Below, piece by piece: positions 33,420 through 45,559 of a DNA stretch of 64,000 nucleotides. Both the position numbers and the translations under genes were made by a program. This stretch comes from Amanita rubescens (lineage: Eukaryota > Basidiomycota > Agaricomycetes > Agaricales > Amanitaceae). The stretch spans positions 141,430-205,429 of the forward strand of contig WION01000066.1 of NCBI GenBank assembly GCA_015039365.1, given 5' to 3'. Within the stretch, counting starts at the first letter, position 1. The number at the start of each line of letters is the position of its first letter. The notes beneath the pieces are model-generated. The model saw only the letters and a list, made by a program, of their open reading frames with translations, was not told the origin of the DNA and did not search any database.

Positions 33420-34305
33420 TTACTCGTCCTTTTTGCCCACTCGTTTCTCAGCCTCGGCGATGGATGCAGCGTCCGTCTGTGGACCAGCTTGGACTGGGTA
33501 GGGTCGCGTGTTAGCGTGACTGCGGAAAGTGTGGGAGAACGAAAAAAACATACCACCAAACATGCTGGCGGCCTTGAATGGGCGTGCCAAGTCGCCCTCT
33601 GCAGCTTTGCCGAGGATATAGATGGCTACGAGTTTCGCGTCATACAAGCCTTTTAAGCCCATAAGTGCCTGGATGAACAGAGGTTGCGTGTATCCAAAGT
33701 ATCCGTGCATAACGGCCATCATGGCGATTCCGAGAAACACACCGCGCAGCTAGGGAAAGAAAGCTGTTAATGTCCGGAGTCGAATAAACGTGAGGGATAC
33801 TCACTAGTTTTGATGTCTCTGCAAGGTCATAGTCCCGGACGGTTGTTGTAACCAGCTGCCCTGGCTCTCCCGACTAAAAACCGAGGGTGTGAGAATATTC
33901 TTGGCGATGCGACAATTGATACTGACCATTGGATTCGCCGAATCCACTGCAAAAAGAAATTTATGAGTTCTTGGCAAGGTGTCTAGGATCATGGGTACTA
34001 ACCGTATTTCAACACTGTCTGATCGTTCTTGGCTTTTATCTGTTATTGTGGAATAAGGTCGCGTGGGCTAAATAGACTCATGGAGTGAGCTGACCTGAGA
34101 TGAGACGTAGTAGTAAACGCCGAGAACGACAAGCTGTGTGGCGGCGTAAGATACTCGGACGTAGAGGAGGACCTGGGGGTTATCAAAGGGTATCCTACGG
34201 GCCACTGATGAAGTGAGTATTGAAAGAGAAATATAAAATATAAAAGAATAAAATACATTGCATGACGCCGAGGGAAATGGCGAGGTTTTGGACGGCGCTG
34301 TTCAT
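33420..34305 (-). CDS. PHO88: PHO88 / SND3 ER membrane protein
   Basis: Small ER membrane protein first linked to phosphate transport and later to SRP-independent protein targeting (SND pathway). Seven exons: MNSAVQNLAISLGVMQ, then ARRIPFDNPQVLLYVRVSYA, the helix TQLVVLGVYYYVSSQ, IKAKNDQTVLKY, the stretch SGEPGQLVTTTVRDYDLAET, and the second hydrophobic segment VFLGIAMMAVMHGYFGYTQP followed by KLVAIYILGKAAEGDLARPF. The C-terminal exon ends AEAEKRVGKKDE. All features match the family. The start lies 140 bases from the start of the divergent SLM1-like gene, so the two share a bidirectional promoter. Confidence 0.92.
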
Positions 34306-34445
34306 GGCTCGTTACTAGTCTGTGCTTGAAAACTGGAACGTGACGAGGGTGACGTGTCGTGACCACGTTGTTTGGGTTGTTTGTTTGTGACGTCACTGAT
34401 CCAATAAAAGCAAATCATGTCTCTCTACGCTTGGCCTCAACCGCC
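34306..34445. promoter_or_regulatory. Bidirectional promoter between PHO88 and the SLM1-like gene
   Basis: 140 bases separate the two divergent start codons. It contains CGTGACGAGGGTGACGTGTCG and a TGACGTCA element (34389-34396), an exact CRE/ATF-type palindrome. Confidence 0.5.
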
Positions 34446-36368
34446 ATGAACAACTCCACCCCGCCCTCTCGTTCCGCCTCAATCTCCAGGGCGAGCAAGC
34501 ACGGTTCCTCAATTTCAAGATCTCAATCGCTCATCAAGAAAAATATTGCGCCTAATGACCTTAGACCATCAGATATTCTCATCGAACGATTCGTAGCTTG
34601 GAATGCCATTGTGAAACAGCTCATTGCTTACTTTGAGGTTCGTCGCGTATTCATTTTCTCATCTACTTACATGATGACCGCGCGTAGGGTGTTGCTGACA
34701 TAGAAATTAACACGGCACGCGAGCTTACGAAACTCGGCGCAGTCATTCAAGTTCCCTTTAGAGCCGGCAACCAGTTCCTCGGAGAAGGTGGCTTACAGGT
34801 ATGTTAAAGCTCCTCACACCGCTCACGTTAACGAAACGGCACTGTTAGGACGTGTTCTATGAGTTTAGAGACAGGACTCGCCACACCGCGGACCAACACG
34901 CCAATCTTGGCCGTACCATTGATAGCTCCATCGTTCAACATTTGTTGAAGCTCAGGGCGGAAATTAAGGCACATATCAAGGTACGCGTGCAGGCAGTCGC
35001 ATCCATGGATGATACCGATAAGTGACCGCTACAGAATGTACAAAACGACACTGGAAGGCTGGCAACCAGCGTGGCAAAGGAGCGCGAACTGTCCGTGAAG
35101 CTCGTTGCAGACCTTGCACACAGCATCTCGGCTTTCAAGAACGATCCGATGCACATCACCTCCAAGAGTGATCCGTTCGTTGCAAATCAAGCCGTGGCTC
35201 GTCAACTTATCAAGCAAGTGCATGAAGAGAACCTCTTGCAGAAATCCATCGTTATCATGCAGCAAAACAGCGCCCATTTTGAAGAGGGAATCGTTCGTGC
35301 GATCCAGTCTGCTTGGCAAACATTTGACGAATGGCAATCGCGTGCATCGGCCTCGGTACAAGACACCTACCGTAATCTTTCGAATCATCTCGGTTCTCTT
35401 CCACCCGATAAGGAATGGATATCCTTCGCGGCACGGTCTGATCATCTATTAGATCCTGAAACCCCATTGCGCAACCCCGAGACCATTATATATCCTAGTA
35501 AAGATGACCCAGCCGTGTCGGCTGTGCACACCGGTTTACTAGAACGGAAGAAGAGATTCACTCGAGCGTATACCGAATCGTATTATGTATTGACACCTGC
35601 CGGTTTCCTGCATGAATTCATGACGTCTGATCCAGCGGCGCCTGGTGGAACAACTCCCACTTTCAGCCTTTTCTTACCAGCATGCACTCTAGGCCCACCT
35701 TCTTCCGCACTCTCACGTTCTCACAAGTTCCACATCGAAGGCAGCAAGAACGGGACTGGCACTACCAAGACGGGTTCATTCCGTCTCAACAATGGAATCG
35801 CGTGGAGTTTCCGTGCACGTAGTCGAGAGGATATGATGGAGTGGTGGAACGATATACGCATGTTGTGCGCACGGTACCTTGTTGCAAGTGAACAGATTGA
35901 GCGTGACGGACCCGTAGCGGCTGCAGTTCGAGCTGCTGGCTATGTGAGTGAGGAAGAGGAAGAAGTTCCCAGCAGCGGTGACGAAGAAGAAGAAGGGTTG
36001 GGCGAGGGAGGAGACGAACTATACGTGGATGGCGCAGATGGAGGTCACGAGTACCCTCAGCCTGAGAAGCAGCGCGGAACAGAGATAGCGCTTAACGGAT
36101 ATGCTGTAAGTATGAGTTGATTATCAGCTCGTGTAAAGGGCTTACGTATGGGGTTGAGCACAAGGCCGGTTCCGTCGAGAATGGCCATGCGGAGGCAGTC
36201 AGTCCGGAGCGCAACGGAGGACCGAGCGGATTAAGTAGACGTCAACAAGAAAAAGCGCCGGATAATGGAGAAGGCGGATATGACGTTGACGGCGTCCAAC
36301 CTGATGGGGGACATCAAGTTGTTGGGGATCCAACCCTGGATAGCAGCAGGTTTACAGAAGAACTTTAG
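34446..36368 (+). CDS. SLM1/SLM2-like BAR-PH protein
   Basis: Eisosome-associated PI(4,5)P2-binding protein that in yeast is a TORC2 target. Exons: 34446-34637 (serine-rich N terminus and RPSDILIERFVAWNAIVKQL), an exon from 34688, two more short ones, then a long exon and a last one. The BAR-like helical region includes TRELTKLGAVIQ-type sequence and DVFYEFRDRTRHTADQHANL. The PH domain starts near KRFTRAYTESYYVLTPAGFL, HEFMTSDP, passes FSLFLPACTLG and ends SFRARSREDMMEWWNDIRML, which is the family signature. The C terminus is acidic (SEEEEEVPSSGDEEEEG) and disordered. It is divergent from PHO88 and shares its promoter. Confidence 0.88.
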
Positions 36369-38009
36369 GGCATGTAGGTGAACGTGGACGGTTATTATTC
36401 TTGAACGTTGCGAACGATACTATTATACTACTACTTTGTATTAATTATAATGAACACACGTCTCGAACGTTGTAAAAAAAACTTTTTTAGCTTGGAATGC
36501 ATCATGCACGTGTACAAGTTCGAGGAAAAAACGTGTTTTGGAACGAGCCCTTTGCCAACAAACGAGGTCCAGGGTGTGGGCGTACGGACACCCGCCCTAA
36601 CGTGATGGAGAATTAATATAACATTAATGAAATGAAAAACAGAATTTTCTGATATTCCACGCTGAACCGCGTAGTGTACGCGATGAAGACGGGATTTTGT
36701 TCGTCCGCTCTCTTGGTTTTTTATTGGTTGGATAACTTTGGGCCAGCTCAGTGCCTTCCACGTTTTGGGTTTGGGGATGTTTGGAGGGGTTTGGTAGTGA
36801 CCCCCCCCCGGGTTTGCGCGGCGCCGCAGTGATAGGAATGGTAGAAGACAAGGTTTCGACAGGCGGTGATGATGGGACGTCCCCACTGGCAACAGTATAG
36901 ATGGGTATAATAAGTAAACACAACTGGCAGGCTAAGGCACGCAACACCGGTAGAACCGCGACGCGACAAGGCGAAGTGTGATGGTGATGGTGTGATGAAA
37001 AAGCGGAGAGAAATGATGAACAACGGTGCTGTGCTTTACTGCGCCCAACACACAAGAGTGAGTAAAAGCAACAATGATGGAACTAAGAAGCTTGGAGCAT
37101 GTGAAAAAAACAAAAACAAAAAAAGCGATGAATATTCGGATGGAAGAAATGTCGTTATCGCCGAGATGCTGCCAGTGCCAGGTGCGATTCGGAATCGGAG
37201 ATGGAGCGGCAGAGATGTGAGGCGGGTGCGGTCCACGAGAGACTCGGTGAGAGGCGTAGTTATATTGCAAGGTTAATGTTAGCTGTCAAACAGTTGTCAA
37301 GCTAAGGGGGGAGGGAGGGTCATGGGACCACTCAGGCTGAGAACGGTATAGACGACCGCCGAGTGGGTGTGCACAGAACAAGGTTTAAGACTGAGGCACG
37401 CACGTAATGGTGACAGTTTAGCCGTACGTTCTATGAATACGATAAGACGATTGAATTGCGATGATGGGATTGGGTACTTGGCACGCCGCACTGCGTGTCA
37501 CTGGTCCTAGTCTGCAGTGGGTCCAAGCGGGAGTGGGGGGCGCAATCAATGTATTGAATGTTGGTAAACCGGTGCAGTGGATGGTTGCTAAGAGCGCATT
37601 GTCAAATTATGAACAGTCCTTGTCCTCTTTTTGAGGGCAACTCTTGCCTGCCTAATTCGACCGAAAGGCGAGTGGACGATCTGGACTGAAAGACGGGGAC
37701 AGTTACCAAATGGCGTAGTGTTCGGTCACGCGCTATACCGTTATCGGTGTTGGTGGGAGTTAAAGAAACCTGCGGTCGGTCAGTGAAAGTGACAAGTTTT
37801 CGTAGGTAAGAAGACGAAAGTTGGAGAATGGAGAGTCGACTCCGATACTGACAAGGAGAGACGTTTATAGGCCAAGATGCACGAGTCAAAGTCGAGGAAG
37901 ACGACAAGTCGTGCCCGATGGGAGATCAAGCGACCAAGTTACTGGGACCGACCTACCAAAAAAGACCGTCAAGGGGTGCATCGTGGCTGAGACTTTCTCG
38001 CACAGTTAC
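36369..38009. other. 1.6-kb spacer upstream of the HMG-box gene
   Basis: No supported gene. Contains a GACCCCCCCCCGGG run near 36803 and A-rich tracts near 37085-37130. Its length, unusual for this compact block, suggests a long regulatory region for the HMG-box gene. Confidence 0.4.
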
Positions 38010-38016
38010 TTATAAA
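38010..38016 (+). promoter_or_regulatory. TATA-like element of the HMG-box gene
   Basis: CTTATAAAG lies about 100 bases before the ATG at 38114, followed by a CT-rich tract typical of fungal transcription starts. Confidence 0.35.
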
Positions 38017-38113
38017 GTCAATATTGGGCCTCGTGGAATTCGCTCGTTTTATCGCCCCCGTATCGTTCCCTTTTACTGCTAACTACTATTCGCTCCTCTC
38101 TATCGAGTCGGCC

Positions 38114-39877
38114 ATGCCAGCGGAGAGGTCAAAGATATCTTCAAAGAGGACAAACGACGTCCAAGGTCAGTTGCGATCAACGATCGCTCTCCCCTCTCCA
38201 GATCGCGCTCACCAACGGCAATAAATAGCCACCCAGTTAGTCTGGGCCGTGGATTTCCCTGCGTCATATGCCTCCGCTATTGCACCTACAGACTGCAGCG
38301 TGTCCTTTACCGACAACGTAACCCATACTTCCTTTGACATCACACTATCACCTTCTTCCGAGTCTGCTCCCTCCGCAGACGACCTTCCGCCCCTCGTCGA
38401 TGCTCCGATTACATCCGAGTTTCAAATTTTCTCACCCAACGAGGATAACTCCTCCTCTACCAACTCCAGGCGTACTCCTCATTCAAAGAAAAAACCTGAG
38501 AACCATATCCCTCGTCCACCCAATGCGTTCATCCTCTTCCGTTCTTCGTTCATCAAGAGTCAACACGTGTCTGCAGAAGTCGAGACCAACCACTCGACCC
38601 TGTCCAAGATCATCGGTATGACGTGGCAAAACTTGCCGGAGGATGAACGTCAAGCCTGGCATGTCAAGGCCAGGGTCGCACTCGCTGAGCATCGGAGAAA
38701 GTTCCCCAAGTACACATTCCGCCCCACGCAGAGTAAAGTGAAGAGTAAAGGCGGTGGAGAAGGGGAACGAGCGACAGGGAAGCGCAAGGTGCGCGAAGTC
38801 GAACCAAAGGATCTCAAACGGTGCGCCAAGATTGCCGAGTTGCTCGTCGAGGGCAAGAAAGGCGCGGAATTGGACGCGGCTATTCAAGAGTTTGATAAGC
38901 ATCACGTTCCAGAGATTATCACTCGGTTCGAGGCGCCGATTACGGCGAGAGCATTCAGACGCTCGTCATCCGCTCCCATACCAGAAACGGAGAATTCAAA
39001 GAAGACTCAGACCTTCTTACCCGCCTCGCCCGTGATACAAACCAAAGATGGGAAGAAAAAGACGCCAAGACCGAGATTGATAACGAGTATACAACCCACG
39101 AGGTGCTCGACGCCCAAGGATGATGGAATCGATCAGATGGCGAATGCTACGCTGAAGCAAGAGCCGTCGATGGTACGTTAATTTCCCCTTTCGGACTACA
39201 GACGCTGACTCATTTGTGTACAGGATTTCAGCATCTTCTCGTTCACCCATCTTAGCCAACAGCCGACTCATGGGTTCGACTGCGATCCGCTGTCCCCCCT
39301 CACTCCGATACAAACGTCATCTCTTCTCCATGTCAACGACAGCTATACTGCCCCTGCCCCGCTAACCATACCGAATCTGCCTTCGTTCTTGATGGACGAC
39401 TGGTCTCAATCCTCGTCCCCCATCAGTCAATACGACCCATATGACAACCTATCCCCGGTTGACTCGTTTGACGCGCATTTCACATTTGACACGCACTCAT
39501 TCGAAACTCTTGATCTCGACTGCCATCAACAACATGGCAATGGTGCGGCAGCGTTTACAGTTACCGACCCAACGAGCATACCGAGCATAGACGACTTATC
39601 CTTGGGGCAACAATCGGAGTATGATCTCAGCGCCGGTGCTGAGCTCAATCTTCTCGACATGGGTATGGGTGGTGTGCCTGGTTTCGACGCAACGCAGTAC
39701 TTGGATTTGCTCACGCAGCCATCGTGCTCTCAGCAGCAGTACCAGCATCAACATCAGCCGGCGTTCATCCCGCAGCATCACCAGCAGCAACAACATCATC
39801 ACCACCATATCCCGCCGACAAATCTCGACCTCGATTTAACGGCTTTGATCGGCTCGCAGGCCGAGTTTGCGATTTGA
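38114..39877 (+). CDS. HMG-box transcription factor
   Basis: Sequence-specific DNA-binding protein of the MATA/ROX1/Ste11-type HMG family, expected in the nucleus. Exon 1 (38114-38165, MPAERSKISSKRTNDVQ) joins in frame to exon 2 at 38241, and a last exon starts after the intron at 39175. The HMG box is IPRPPNAFILFRSSFIKSQH, then HSTLSKIIGMTWQNLPEDER and QAWHVKARVALAEHRRKFPK YTF, complete with the three helices. A basic KGGGEGERATGKRKVR stretch follows. The C terminus carries an acidic/hydrophobic DLSLGQQSEYDL region and a Gln/His-rich run (QQQYQHQHQP, HHQQQQHHHHH), typical of activation domains. In basidiomycetes such factors act in mating, fruiting or repression; the target here is unknown. 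A decayed fragment of this gene lies at 44.9 kb. Confidence 0.88.
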
Positions 39878-40691
39878 ACTCGCCCGGATCCCAATCCCCT
39901 CTTCGAACTTCATTGATTTATCCCAAAAATATTCACCAAATAATTAACAAGAGCAACATACACGATACACATGTGCGAGCGAAACCGTCCTTTCTTTTTA
40001 CCTATCCCTCCTTTTTTCTTCTTTGTGTATACCTTGGTAACTTACACCATTTATTTTCAGCCAACCTTCGAAATTGTATCACTAGGTAGTCTTGAACCGC
40101 AAGACGTTTTTCCTTGCCTTACTTAAATTCGCCCCCCACTTTAAAACTTTTTTCTAATTTGTATGTATTTCTAACCGTTTTAGAAGCTTTTTTTCTTTCT
40201 TTTTTTTAAAGTTTCTTTTCTCTCCTTTGATTGTTGTTTGTTGGAATAATGACTTTATATCGTCAAAGGGCTGCCGCTTGGGTCGGCACGCACTTGGGGC
40301 GAAAAAAGTCGGGTAGGAATGGTGTTTTGATTATTGGGTCGAGGTGGCATACGTGTACGGTGAGTAGAATGTATGTGATTGGATTGAAGATCTACGTGCT
40401 TTGTTTCTTGCTTACTTGTATACGCTCATACCCCAGTGTTTTTACGTATTTCAATGCAATAGTATCATGGTTACGTTGCAATTGCGCGAGTGTCTACCCG
40501 TTAAAGATGCTACCATCAATGCTCAATGACTCGGATGAGTCACCGTTACGCAAAACCTCGAAACTGGGTTTTGCAAGGTGTTGCATTGCCTTAACCACCT
40601 TTCGAGCTAGGTAGCAAATTGCTCAGTGACCCTCATTAACGCGGAGACATAATATTTACCGATGAAATAGATGGAACTAAACGAACCGAGC
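39878..40691. other. 3' flank of the HMG gene and spacer
   Basis: Starts with the probable 3' UTR, with T-rich tracts near 40020 and 40190-40220. The open frame 40231-40614 lacks a good start and any domain, and I do not regard it as a gene. Confidence 0.35.
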
Positions 40692-43444
40692 TCAACGAAC
40701 ATCCGATTGAGAGGTTGGTTTGCAATTTTTGCGTTTCAAGTGCCTGCGTAACGCGCGCTTTCCGTGGAATGATTTTAAGCATATCGCACATTCGAGTTTC
40801 CGGTGGATTAGCGGGTCTTTCATGTGACGTCGCAGGTCCCTCTCCTTTTTAAAATACCTGCGACAGTCAACGCACTCTGGCCGGGTTTTGCGCGGGGTCA
40901 ATGCCATTACATTGTTGCCAGAAGTCATGGAGCCATGCTCGTCATTTTGCACTGGAGGCATACCAGACCATACCGGCTATAGGGATTAGCTTGTTGTCAC
41001 GTCAAACCAGAGGCCTTTGGGAGGTCACTTACATCAAAGCCTACCAGGTTAAATGGGGGTGGTTTTGTAGCGTCAGCCATAAGACTGTCCTCGTCATTTT
41101 GACCCGCCATGATGACATCACCCTCTGAGAGCCAGAAACTATCCGGAGACGAACTGATGACAAGGGCAGCGGTATGAAGCTCATGCTGCGCGAAAGTTTT
41201 CCAATTTAAGCTCTTTAACCTGAGATGAAAAATTACATCTTACTTGCGGTTTTGAGTCTAACTGTACGCTGTTATGGTAGATCAAAGCAGGAAAAAGAGC
41301 ACCGGGGGACAGATTTACTTCACTAGAACCACGCTGCCTATACAAATAATAAATATTCCGAAACTTACAACAAAATATACCAGATCCGTCACCATAAATA
41401 TCAGTCATTGCCTTGTACGACCGCCTCACGTTCTCTAACAAGCCATAGATGTTAGGATTTATAGGGTCGTCCATAAAATCCTCCAGCAGACTCAGTTTCT
41501 TGTTCATTAGGCAGGACGGTACGTGCTTACATCTGGTAACTGATCACACCATACATTGTCATGCACGAGAGCTACACTGGCCTCCGGTTTCTGTTTTGAT
41601 AAGGTCACAACTCCGCAATGAAAATAACAAGTAAATCCCACCAGGTGCAAAAGCATGACATTGATTGGATCGGAAGGATGGAGCTAATATAATGAGTTCA
41701 ACCAAATGAAGGAGCTCGAGCATAATATAGACGATACGTACGGGGACTGTTTCTTTGAATTCTTCCTTCAGTATAACTTGTCCGAGCCATGACCCTGGTC
41801 TATGTGGGTTCCCAAATGCCTCGGTCACCTTCGTTGTGATCGGTTGGAGTGCCACCGTATTACTATCGCTGCTCGGACTTTGATGGAGCAAATAGGTTTG
41901 GCTACTCTCCATCTTGTGCGTCCGAGAACGAGTTGTTGTCCGTGTGGATGGCGGAGGGGGGGACACTCCATCCTGGCATGTGACATCAATGGCATTTAAC
42001 TTGTCCCAAATGTCCGGTCGAAGCATGATTTTAAAGCCGCGCAAAAAAACACACTGATTCGGCTCATCATCGTCGAGGAGAACTATATCCTTTGGTTTCG
42101 GTCCTACTCTTGCATCTGTCTTGCCCCGATATTTCCATTGACACGTTTCTGAGTCGAAAATAGCGCGATGGTCATTATTGGCTACCGCATTCCCATAGAA
42201 GACCGCAATGCCCCAGTTCTTGGACTTGGTGCACTCCGTAACAAAATAAAGAGATCCGTTGGAGACATCCCTGCCGCCTTCGTTCAACGCATACTCGTAC
42301 CAACTGGCGGCACAACGAGCGGCCTGCCTCCCTAACTGACGGATATTCCTTGCTTCATAGACAGTGGCACCTGTAGGCAGAGCGAGAATGGCTCCTTTGG
42401 TTGAACATTGAAAAGCAGAAGACCTAGATACGCTCCTGAAAATGGCCCGTACACCATAATGTGTAATACGTACGAATCATGGTCGTCAATTTCACTGACA
42501 TGGGTACTGTGCAAACATATACCAGGATCGAACTCGTCTCTATCTCTCTTGACCGCATTGAACAACTGAAAGCCGTCAGGAAGTATGAATGGATTAACAC
42601 CGGCATCTGACGGATCATTGTGTTTGCAAGCGTTGAATAGAAAGTCGAAAGCACCGTTTGCGGTTATTATACCGACGTCTCCGACTCTTACTCCTTTCTT
42701 CCGATATCCGGCCGAGAGACCTCGGGATGGCGTGGGCATGTAGAGGGGGTAACCTGCCCCGTGAATCATCATCTCGAGGGAATAGACGTGACTACGGGTA
42801 TGGGCCCTGTATGAATATGCTTTCTGCACAATATGTAGGATGATCAAGCGAAAGGCTGAATCGATCACTTACCGAGCTACTCGCCTCTGATTCGAATGCA
42901 TTGTCGGGCTAAAACAATGTGTAACGCGAAATATAAGGTCACGAAATAACGGAAGACAAACATCAGGAGGTGTAGGGACGGGCGCTTGTGGTAGTCAGAT
43001 AGATAGAAGCAAAAAAGGACAAGGTACAGACTCGGTTGTCGAGCAACTGTAACCATAGGCTCTCCGCTACCGGACCCACTATTACCCTGGGCGGCGGATG
43101 TTTCTGGATGTTGACTCTGTTCATTAGACTCTGCGATCATATGATGATGGCGACAATGCCAGCCAGCATATCAGCAAATGTGGCCTCTGATAATTGACAT
43201 CGTCAGACAGACCTTGAGCACCCCCCTGGTCAATATGTGATACACTCGATATCAAACGTTCCAGTACGACTACAACGCCGGCATTGATGTGGTTTTCTGA
43301 TATATTCAACTTGTTATTGTCGCCCATGTCGAACATTGGGCAGTTGCTGACAATAAAATCTTTGGCATTATGCCACCAGTTGCGGCGCGTTTGGGCTTCT
43401 GCGGAGTCTGTTGAATGCTTCGCGCCGCTGTTGGAGTTTGACAT
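40692..43444 (-). CDS. Orphan core-family protein with C-terminal C2H2/C2HC zinc fingers
   Basis: Member of the same family as the left-edge gene. N terminus: RRNWWHNAKDF, DMGDNNKLNISENHINAGVV. Core: MMIHGAGYPLYMPTPSRGLS, GDVGIITANGAFDFLFNA, GAILALPTGATVYEAR, SWYEYALNEGGRDVSNGSLY, FVTECTKSKNWGIAVFY and GFKIMLRPDIWDKL. Every exon junction agrees with the copy at 55.4 kb. The core runs in frame (with a 30-nt intron at 41125-41154) into MAGQNDEDSLMADATKPP, and a 56-nt intron (40977-41032) leads to a different tail: CVDCRRYFKKERDLRRHMKD, ending in H, and CAICLKSFHGKRALRRHLKR followed by NC, i.e. one C2H2 and one C2HC finger. The tail suggests DNA or RNA binding. If the tail exon is separate, the ATG at 41111 would start a 120-residue finger protein. 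Confidence 0.72.
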
Positions 43445-43745
43445 ATGACGAAGACTTGTATAGTGATGTTAAGCCAAGGTGCACGAGGTTGGAGCATGCC
43501 AGGGCGATGTCAAGTTCCACATTTGGCTCGGATGAGCGTCTATTTCATGGGAACTTATTCCTAACCTGGAACTTATTTATTTACGGTTTGGCATTGTTCA
43601 TTTTATTTCCGTGATCGGTCATTTTGCGATTCAACACCGTATGATGGGGCACATACACTATCAAGACATCGTCGTAGTTACATGGCAGGAGAAAAACTCG
43701 AGTTACCAGTGACGCGCCAGTCGTAACGCGTGCCTCGGATGCCGT
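43445..43745. other. Spacer upstream of the core-family gene
   Basis: Presumed promoter region; no gene seen. Confidence 0.3.
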
Positions 43746-44531
43746 TCAAACATAATAATCGACTTTTGCCAACCAGCCACGAAATACAAATTTCATAGAT
43801 GATGGGCCTCTGTAGATCCTTGAGTTATCACCAACGATTCCATCGGAGGATGAAGATACCAAGGATGTTGAAGTCGACGAGTTCACGTTATCGGTAACGT
43901 CAGCCCTAGAATAACATTAGGACTAAGGAAAGATGGTGTAATAATGGAATAAACATACGTGTAGATGGCATAGTCGAAGTTGACGTAGGTCATGTTCGGC
44001 GCTCCGCTCGTCGAGATCACAAATTCGTGCTGAGAATTGCTTAAACCGCTACCGCTAAACACGATAGCATTGTATTGAATATCCTGAACAGCTTCACCAT
44101 CATTAGGCTGGTAAGAAAAAGCGCCCATGTGATTGCCATCGATGGTAAAACTGCACTCTGTGCTCGTCGGAACACTGAGTATATCACCCATGAAGAATAC
44201 CCAGATGGAAACGCCTGTGAAGGTTGGTAGGTATTCAAATCATGCAAAGTTGGGGAACCGCAAGCAGGGAGAGAAAGATTCGAACCTGTGAAAGAGAACG
44301 TGATGTTCATGTTCTTAGTGCTTGAACCATATACCGCAGCCGTCCATGCGTGGTCCTAGGCCAAGGACGTGGTTGGCTGAACGAAACATCGAGTCTCATT
44401 GCAGCTCGGACCAAACCAAATGTCGCTGAGCTAGTGGACCGGTTTTTGGCCCAGCCGAGAGGTCGCCATAAGTCGATGCTTCTGTTGACAAGGGCCGCCT
44501 GAGTCGCGCAGACAAGAAGGAGAATGATCAA
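43746..44531 (-). pseudogene. Relic of a secreted/TM protein family (ALVNR family)
   Basis: The N terminus MIILLLVCATQAALVNRSID is a signal peptide followed by the LVNR start of a common Agaricomycete membrane-protein family. The next part is in another frame (YGDLSAGPKTGP), and the segment after it (WFGPSCNETRCFVQPTT) runs into an in-frame TAG before DHAWTAAVYGSSTKN. The downstream exons are intact: MNITFSFTGVSIWVFFMGD, STECSFTIDGNHMGAFSY, HEFVISTSGAPNMTYV and FDYAIYT, with a donor near 43960. The family usually ends with a TM helix and a DEPPPxY tail; neither is found here. I read it as a frameshifted pseudogene. Confidence 0.6.
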
Positions 44532-44939
44532 ATCCTGAACGGCTCGTCTGACCGACGTGTATCGTGGTGGAAGTTAATGTCGCGAGCGCTGAGGGAGTTG
44601 AACAATCGCATAATGTAACTTGTCAAAGCGGAGACCAAAAGAGAATTGACTAAACTGGGCGACCGTTGATACTCAAGCGAAGTTTCCCGCCCGGCCGCAG
44701 GCAGATACGGTACCTATAAGGGAGCGCGTGCGACAACAGGATAGAATACGTGCTTTACCAGAGACGTTGACGTAATGGGCGATCGGGGGAAGACGCTGGT
44801 GCTGCGGACTGACTAGTACTGACTTCCTGAGCGATGTGGAAACACATAAAATTTATGAGGCAAGGTTCAAGCGGGCCGCTGCCGCTCGTCTATTGCGTCG
44901 GAGTTTCAACTTCATCCTTTTCCATTATTCTTTCACCGT

Positions 44940-45175
44940 ATGTCTGAACGCCAGACTCATCCTCTGCCATACCGAGCACGGTGAATTCAAAGAGTTACTT
45001 GCCGCCTAGCCTGTGATTCGACCTAAAGATGGGAAGAAGAAGACGCCAAAACCGAGACGCGCAAGAATCCCGAGGACTCTGATGGAATTGATCTGCTGGC
45101 ACCTGCTAAACTGAAGCAAGAACCATCGACGGTACGTTCATTACCCCTTTATGAACGACAGATGGCGATCTATTA
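44940..45175 (+). pseudogene. Decayed fragment of the HMG-box gene
   Basis: From TCATCCTCTGCCATACC near 44955 the sequence follows the 3' half of the HMG gene exon 2 (38965-39185): GAATTCAAAGA, GATGGGAAGAA(G/A)AAGACGCCAA, GA(T)GGAAT(C)GAT, CTGAAGCAAGA(G/A)CC(A/G)TCGA, and even the donor and first intron bases (GGTACGTT). A TAG interrupts it (GCCTAGCC near 45008), and neither HMG box nor start is present. It is a truncated duplicate. Confidence 0.7.
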
Positions 45176-45559
45176 TATTTCAGCACTTTCTCAATAATGA
45201 TATACACGAGGGAAATGTTTATTAGGTCGCCAGTCACCGGTCATAACTAGTAACTAGTCGTTAATCAAGTGATTTCAGAAATGGCTCTCCCGTTCCGACC
45301 TTAAATTAGCATTGATCGAGTCAAGGCTTTATGTCGGAACAGTCAAGATCGCCTGCCTACCATCTGATCGTGCTGCCTTTCCCTTTGCCAGCAGTCTTGT
45401 ATTAACTTATGGTGCTTAACAGTGAAACTTCCAGTTGAGGTGGACGGGCCCCCCAACATACCAACTTCATGATTTGTATTTCCTTCACACTAGCAGAAGA
45501 CCTCGTCATAAATCTGCATTCCATGTGCAGTCTAGTTAGGGCTCCAAAACATATTAAGC
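45176..45559. other. Spacer without a supported gene
   Basis: No coding sequence or repeat recognised. Confidence 0.3.

Noticed and set aside
36431..37270. Several overlapping 90-150 codon frames upstream of the HMG gene
   Set aside because: They overlap one another on the same strand in different frames, contain homopolymer runs and lack domains; taken as regulatory DNA.
40231..40614. 127-codon open frame downstream of the HMG gene
   Set aside because: Non-ATG start, no domain, T-rich 3'-flank composition.
40901..41154. A separate small gene starting at MAGQNDED in the core-family copies
   Set aside because: The same segment occurs in frame after a short intron in all three copies, and the first copy lacks the ATG (it reads ATA), so it is better read as an internal exon of the core protein. 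Kept only as an alternative.
43120..43270. Frameshift in the N-terminal part of the 43.4-kb core-family gene
   Set aside because: An intron at the equivalent place in the 55.4-kb copy joins both parts in frame (GAG after the acceptor in both).
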